Origin: Burkholderiales bacterium
GTDB lineage: Bacteria; Pseudomonadota; Gammaproteobacteria; Burkholderiales; SG8-39
NCBI GenBank assembly: GCA_025929745.1
Contig: JAICPQ010000062.1
Coordinates: forward strand, 1 to 11,306
Direction of reading: 5' to 3'
DNA: 11,306 nucleotides
Shown here: piece by piece, positions 8,141 to 11,306 of the stretch
Numbering within the stretch: position 1 is the stretch's first letter
Layout: every line of letters begins with the position of its first letter
Program-made: the position numbers and the translations under genes
Notes under the pieces: model-generated
The model's input: the letters and a program-made list of their open reading frames with translations, nothing else
The model's database searches: none
What the model was told of the DNA's origin: nothing

Positions 8141-9118
8141 ATGAAATATCGGGTTCTCGGCGCGAGCGGCGTGCAGGTCTCGCAACTCTGCTTCGGGACG
8201 ATGTCATTCGGCGGCGACGCGGACCAGCGCGCGTCGGCCGCGATGTACCGCGCCTGCCGCGACGCGGGAATCAATTTTTTCGATACCGCCGACCAGTACA
8301 ACCAAGGCCGTTCCGAGGAAATTCTCGGCGAGCTGATACGAGGCGAGCGCGAAAGCCTGGTCATCGCGACGAAGTGCTTCAACCCGACGGGAAGCGACGT
8401 CAACGCGCGCGGCGCCTCCCGCCGCCACGTGAGCCGCGCCATCGACGCGAGTCTGAAGCGGCTGGGAACCGACCGCGTCGAGATCCTTTATCTGCACCAT
8501 TACGACGCGCTGACGCCGCTTGAGGAGCACATGCGCGCGCTCGAGGACGCGGTGCGCACCGGCAAGGTGCTGTACCCGGGCGTCAGCAACTATGCCGCGT
8601 GGCAGACACAGGCGGCGCTCGGCATCCAGGAACGCTACGGCTGGGTGCGGCTGCAAGCAATCCAGCCCATGTACAACCTCGTGAAGCGCCAGGCGGAAGT
8701 CGAGCTCTTGCCAATGGCGGCAGCCAACAGGCTGTCCGTCTTTCCGTACAGCCCGGCGGCGGGCGGCCTCCTCTCCGGCAAGTACCTTGAGAACCAGACC
8801 GGCCGACTGACCACGAACAAGATGTACCAGGCGCGCTACGCGGAAACATGGGCGCCCGAGACCGCGGCGAAGCTTGCTGCCTTCTGCCGTCAACACAATT
8901 TCCATCCGATGAGCGCGGCGGTCGCCTGGGTCGGATCGCATCCGGCGGTGACCGCGCCGATCATTGGCGCGCGTAACGTCGATCAGCTGCGCGCCTCGCT
9001 CGATTCCGTGAAGATCGAGATGACGCCGGAGCTGCGGACCGAGATCTCGGCGTTTTCGCGCACGCCGCCTCCGCCCACGGATCGCCTCGAAGAGCTACAG
9101 GATGCGGTAAGGCGCTAA
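8141..9118 (+). CDS. Aldo/keto reductase
   Basis: A 325-residue NAD(P)H-dependent oxidoreductase of the aldo/keto reductase superfamily, a TIM-barrel enzyme that reduces aldehydes or ketones to alcohols. The N-terminus MKYRVLGASGVQVSQLCFGTM is typical and supports the ATG at 8141. The catalytic tetrad is complete: D48 in FFDTAD, Y53, K78 in LVIATK, and H119 in LYLHHYD. A late stretch TAPIIGARNVDQL (about residues 275-287) matches the cofactor-phosphate-binding end of the barrel. It resembles the bacterial YajO/Tas-like groups, but the substrate is not evident. There is no recognisable Shine-Dalgarno before the ATG. It is divergent from the formate dehydrogenase operon and shares its 69-base control region, with the FNR-like box in its presumed leader. 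It overlaps the convergent racemase-family gene by 24 bases at the 3' end. Confidence 0.95.
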   Translation: MKYRVLGASGVQVSQLCFGTMSFGGDADQRASAAMYRACRDAGINFFDTADQYNQGRSEEILGELIRGERESLVIATKCFNPTGSDVNARGASRRHVSRAIDASLKRLGTDRVEILYLHHYDALTPLEEHMRALEDAVRTGKVLYPGVSNYAAWQTQAALGIQERYGWVRLQAIQPMYNLVKRQAEVELLPMAAANRLSVFPYSPAAGGLLSGKYLENQTGRLTTNKMYQARYAETWAPETAAKLAAFCRQHNFHPMSAAVAWVGSHPAVTAPIIGARNVDQLRASLDSVKIEMTPELRTEISAFSRTPPPPTDRLEELQDAVRR

Positions 9119-10180
9119 GGCGCCCTCCGCGAAGCGCATGCCGGTGCCCGGAGTTTCGGTCGGCCGCACGCGCCCCTTCACCACGCGCTGCGGCTCCTCG
9201 AGATAGCGATCCAGCGCGAACGCGTGCTTCTCGAGGTACACCGCATTCGCTGCCGCGCACAGAAGATGCGCGGAGAGCTCATCGGTGTAGTGGCTGCTCG
9301 CCTTGAGGCCGGCCGCGTTCGCCATGTCGAGCGCGCGCAGCGAGGCGGTGATGCCGCCGTTCGTCACGGGATCGATCTGGACCACCGCCGCGGCGCGCTC
9401 GTCCACGTAGCGCTGAAATTCATGCGGCGAATGCAGGCTTTCGCCGACCGCGATCGGCACCGAAAGCTCGCGAACGAGGCGCGCATGACCCGCCACGTCC
9501 TCGGGGATTGTCGGCTCCTCGTACCAATAGAGGTTGAACTCCTCCAGCCGCCGCGCGCGCTCGAGCGCCTCCTGTGCGCTCCAGGCCATGTTAGCGTCGA
9601 GCATGAGATCCACCTCGTCGCCGATGAGCTTGCGCACTGCGGCGACGCGGGTCTCATCGTCGCGCGGATCGGCCTTTCCGATCTTGACCTTCACGCCCGG
9701 AAGTCCGCGCGCGAGAAAGCCCTCGGTCTGTTTGAGCAGTCCGTCGAGCGGTTTCGGCAAATCGACGCCCGAGCCGTAAGCCCGGATCTCTTTCGCCCGC
9801 GCGCCAAGGAGCACATAGAGCGGCTTCTTGTCGCGTAGCCCGCGCAGGTCCCAGAGCGCGATGTCGATCGCGGCGATGGCGAAAGCGGCGAGCCCGCCAC
9901 GGCCTACATAGAGAAGCCTCTGCCACATGAGCTGCCAGAGCGCCTCGATATCCGTCGCATCGCGGCCGGCAAGCAGCGGCGCAAGGTCGTGCTCAAGGAG
10001 CGCATGTACCGCGCGGCCGCCGCGTCCGATCGTATAGGCGTAGCCATGGCCTTCCACGCCGCCGGCGCGCACTTTCACAGTGATGATCTCTTCACTATCG
10101 ATGGCGCCGTGGCCGGCGTCGCCCATCGGCTCGAGCGGCAGCCGGTAATACGCGGTCTCGATCGCTTCGATCTTCATCAT
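9095..10180 (-). CDS. Mandelate racemase/muconate lactonizing enzyme family protein (enolase superfamily)
   Basis: A 361-residue member of the enolase superfamily, which abstracts a proton alpha to a carboxylate and then racemises, dehydrates or cycloisomerises the substrate. The N-terminal capping domain (about 1-125) is followed by the barrel, which has the base motif K164-V-K166, metal ligands D195, E221 and E247, the D270/H297 dyad, and E317. This is the full mandelate-racemase set, at the same numbers as I recall for the Pseudomonas putida enzyme. The stretch SSHYTDELSAHLL around H297 is also mandelate-racemase-like. The ATG at 10180 overlaps the cupin stop as ATGA; a second ATG at 10177 is possible, and longer starts would run into the cupin gene. 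The pairing with a cupin and a beta-decarboxylating dehydrogenase suggests hydroxy-acid or sugar-acid catabolism. True mandelate activity is not implied, and the substrate is unknown. Confidence 0.93.
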   Translation of the reverse strand: MMKIEAIETAYYRLPLEPMGDAGHGAIDSEEIITVKVRAGGVEGHGYAYTIGRGGRAVHALLEHDLAPLLAGRDATDIEALWQLMWQRLLYVGRGGLAAFAIAAIDIALWDLRGLRDKKPLYVLLGARAKEIRAYGSGVDLPKPLDGLLKQTEGFLARGLPGVKVKIGKADPRDDETRVAAVRKLIGDEVDLMLDANMAWSAQEALERARRLEEFNLYWYEEPTIPEDVAGHARLVRELSVPIAVGESLHSPHEFQRYVDERAAAVVQIDPVTNGGITASLRALDMANAAGLKASSHYTDELSAHLLCAAANAVYLEKHAFALDRYLEEPQRVVKGRVRPTETPGTGMRFAEGALAPYRIL

Positions 10181-10623
10181 TTCCAGTGCTCGAAAAGCGG
10201 CCCGGCCGCACCAAACACCGGATCGCACGCGGGCAACGAAATGCGAAGAGCAGCCTGCGGCACGCCGCGACAGGTGTCCGGGTCGCTTCCCTCGGGATAT
10301 GCCCCCACCACACCGAGGGCGCCCCGCGCGGCAAGCTTCTTGTGCGCCGTGCCGGCGGGAAGGACGACCACGTCGCCGGGTTTGGCTGTGAGCGAGAGGC
10401 CGTTCTCACCGCCGAACTGAACCGTGACTTCGCCTTCGTAAACGCCAAGCACTTCGTGACTGTTACTGTGATAGTGGTGGAACGGAAACACGCCGTTTCG
10501 CCACGCAGCCGGCCAGCGGTTGCGCGTGAATAGCTCTTCGAAGGCTTGCGGCGTCGGCCGCGCGATGGCCGCGGGATAAACAAGAAGCGGCCACGCTACG
10601 CCGTCCAGGCGGTGGGCAATCAC
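10177..10623 (-). CDS. Cupin domain protein, YjlB-like
   Basis: A small 148-residue single-domain cupin. Cupin motif 1 is HHYHSNSHEVLGVYEG (residues 49-64, metal-binding H50 and H52, with E57) and motif 2 is PGDVVVLPAGTAH (82-94, H94), so a metal site is intact. The phrase HYHSNSHEVLGVYEG and the later VVGAYPEGSDPD resemble the YjlB family of uncharacterised cupins; that match is from memory. I chose GTG at 10623: it overlaps the upstream gene's stop as GTGA, and upstream in-frame residues have no protein-like character and lie inside the dehydrogenase gene. No ATG exists near this point. The protein is probably an isomerase, a lyase or a sensor of the pathway's substrate; the sequence does not decide. 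It is coupled by 4-base overlaps to both neighbours. Confidence 0.88.
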   Translation of the reverse strand: MIAHRLDGVAWPLLVYPAAIARPTPQAFEELFTRNRWPAAWRNGVFPFHHYHSNSHEVLGVYEGEVTVQFGGENGLSLTAKPGDVVVLPAGTAHKKLAARGALGVVGAYPEGSDPDTCRGVPQAALRISLPACDPVFGAAGPLFEHWK

Positions 10624-11306
10624 AGTGCGGCTGCCACCGCGTCGCCGAAGGCGCGCGTGCCGAGCCTGCCGCCCAGGTCGGCGGTGCGCGTTTCGGCCTT
10701 CGCCAGCACCTTGTCCACGGCCGCATCGATGGCCTTTCCCGCTTTCGAAGCACCTTCGACTTTTTTCCGCTCGCCGATCCATTCAAACAGCATCGCTGCC
10801 GAGAGGATGAGCGAAGTCGGGTTCGCGCGATCCTGGCCGGCGATATCCGGCGCGGAGCCGTGCTGCGCCTGCGCGGCGCACAGCGCATCGCCGGCGTTCA
10901 CCGAGCCGGCGAGGCCGAGACTGCCCGAGAGCTCGGAGGCGAGATCGGACAGGATGTCGGCGTAGAAATTGGTCGCCAGCACCACGTCGTAGCGTTCGGG
11001 ATGGCGTACAAGCTTCGCCGCCATCGCGTCCACGATCTCTTCCTCGAGCCTCACGTCGGGGAACTCGCGCGCGACCGCGCGCACTGTGTCGAGGTACAGG
11101 CCGTCGGTGACCCGAAACACGTTTTGTTTATGCACGGCGGTGACCAGCTTCTTCCGCTTGCGTGCGAGCTCAAACGCGCGGCGCGCGATGCGCTCGCAGG
11201 CGTGCGCGGTGATCTTGCGCACGGAAAGCGCGACGCCGGGCACCGGCATGAACTCGCCGCTTCCCTGGTGCATATTGCGGTCCGGATAGAAGCCCTCGGT
11301 GCACTC
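10620..11306 (-). CDS. Isocitrate/isopropylmalate dehydrogenase family protein (5' end cut by window)
   Basis: This is the C-terminal 228 residues of a metal-dependent beta-decarboxylating dehydrogenase, which oxidises a (2R)-malate-type 3-substituted hydroxy acid with NAD(P) and releases CO2. About 120-130 residues are missing at the right edge. The visible part begins E-C-T-E-G-F-Y, equivalent to the RENTEG-Y substrate loop, with the catalytic Tyr present and Cys replacing the usual Asn. It then has the catalytic Lys in TAVHKQNVF, metal-binding Asp residues in EEEIVDAMA and NFYADILSDLASEL, and the nucleotide loop QHGSAPDIAGQDRANP. The 3' stop TGA overlaps the cupin GTG. The substrate could be isopropylmalate, tartrate, homoisocitrate or an unknown analogue. 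Location away from leuCD-type genes and next to a racemase-family enzyme argues against the housekeeping leuB or icd. Confidence 0.92.
   Translation of the reverse strand, partial: ECTEGFYPDRNMHQGSGEFMPVPGVALSVRKITAHACERIARRAFELARKRKKLVTAVHKQNVFRVTDGLYLDTVRAVAREFPDVRLEEEIVDAMAAKLVRHPERYDVVLATNFYADILSDLASELSGSLGLAGSVNAGDALCAAQAQHGSAPDIAGQDRANPTSLILSAAMLFEWIGERKKVEGASKAGKAIDAAVDKVLAKAETRTADLGGRLGTRAFGDAVAAAL

Overview
The window is GC-rich, densely packed bacterial chromosome. A Bug-type (TctC-like) solute receptor, an NAD-type formate dehydrogenase with fused NuoE/NuoF-like subunit, and the strong codon bias together suggest a betaproteobacterium (Burkholderiales-like). That placement is inference from gene content, not from a marker gene. 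I see no tRNA, rRNA, CRISPR array, insertion sequence or phage gene, and no gene-free stretch over 300 bases; the longest gap is about 100 bases (592-690).

Region 1 (1-8071, all minus strand, read right to left) is a formate/C1 operon. In transcription order it holds a fused diaphorase subunit of formate dehydrogenase (6422-8071), the molybdenum/tungsten catalytic subunit (3617-6421), a universal stress protein (3181-3597), formate-tetrahydrofolate ligase fhs (1462-3132) and a TerC-family membrane protein (691-1452). After a 97-base gap comes a Bug/TctC periplasmic receptor cut by the window edge (1-591). Gaps inside the operon are 0, 19, 48 and 9 bases. The set can send formate either to CO2 plus NADH (dehydrogenase) or into 10-formyl-tetrahydrofolate (Fhs).

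Region 2 (8072-8140) is a 69-base divergent control region between the formate operon and a plus-strand aldo/keto reductase. It carries a perfect FNR/FixK-like palindrome (CTTGAC-N4-GTCAAG) placed where a class II activator would sit relative to a good -10 element (GATAAT) reading into the operon. This suggests oxygen- or redox-controlled formate oxidation. A similar but imperfect box, with a weaker -10 at the same spacing, lies before the Bug receptor.

Region 3 (8141-9118, plus) is a complete aldo/keto reductase gene. Its last 24 bases overlap the end of the convergent gene next to it.

Region 4 (9095-11306, minus) is a translationally coupled cassette: an isocitrate/isopropylmalate-dehydrogenase-family enzyme (cut by the right edge), a YjlB-like cupin, and a mandelate-racemase/muconate-lactonizing-family enzyme. 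They are joined by 4-base GTGA and ATGA start/stop overlaps. The racemase homologue carries a complete mandelate-racemase-like catalytic set, but the substrate is unknown. The cassette looks like a small hydroxy-acid catabolic unit and is the least explained part of the window. The most notable observations are the FNR-like control region, the absence of one iron-sulfur cluster motif in the formate dehydrogenase catalytic subunit, and this cassette.
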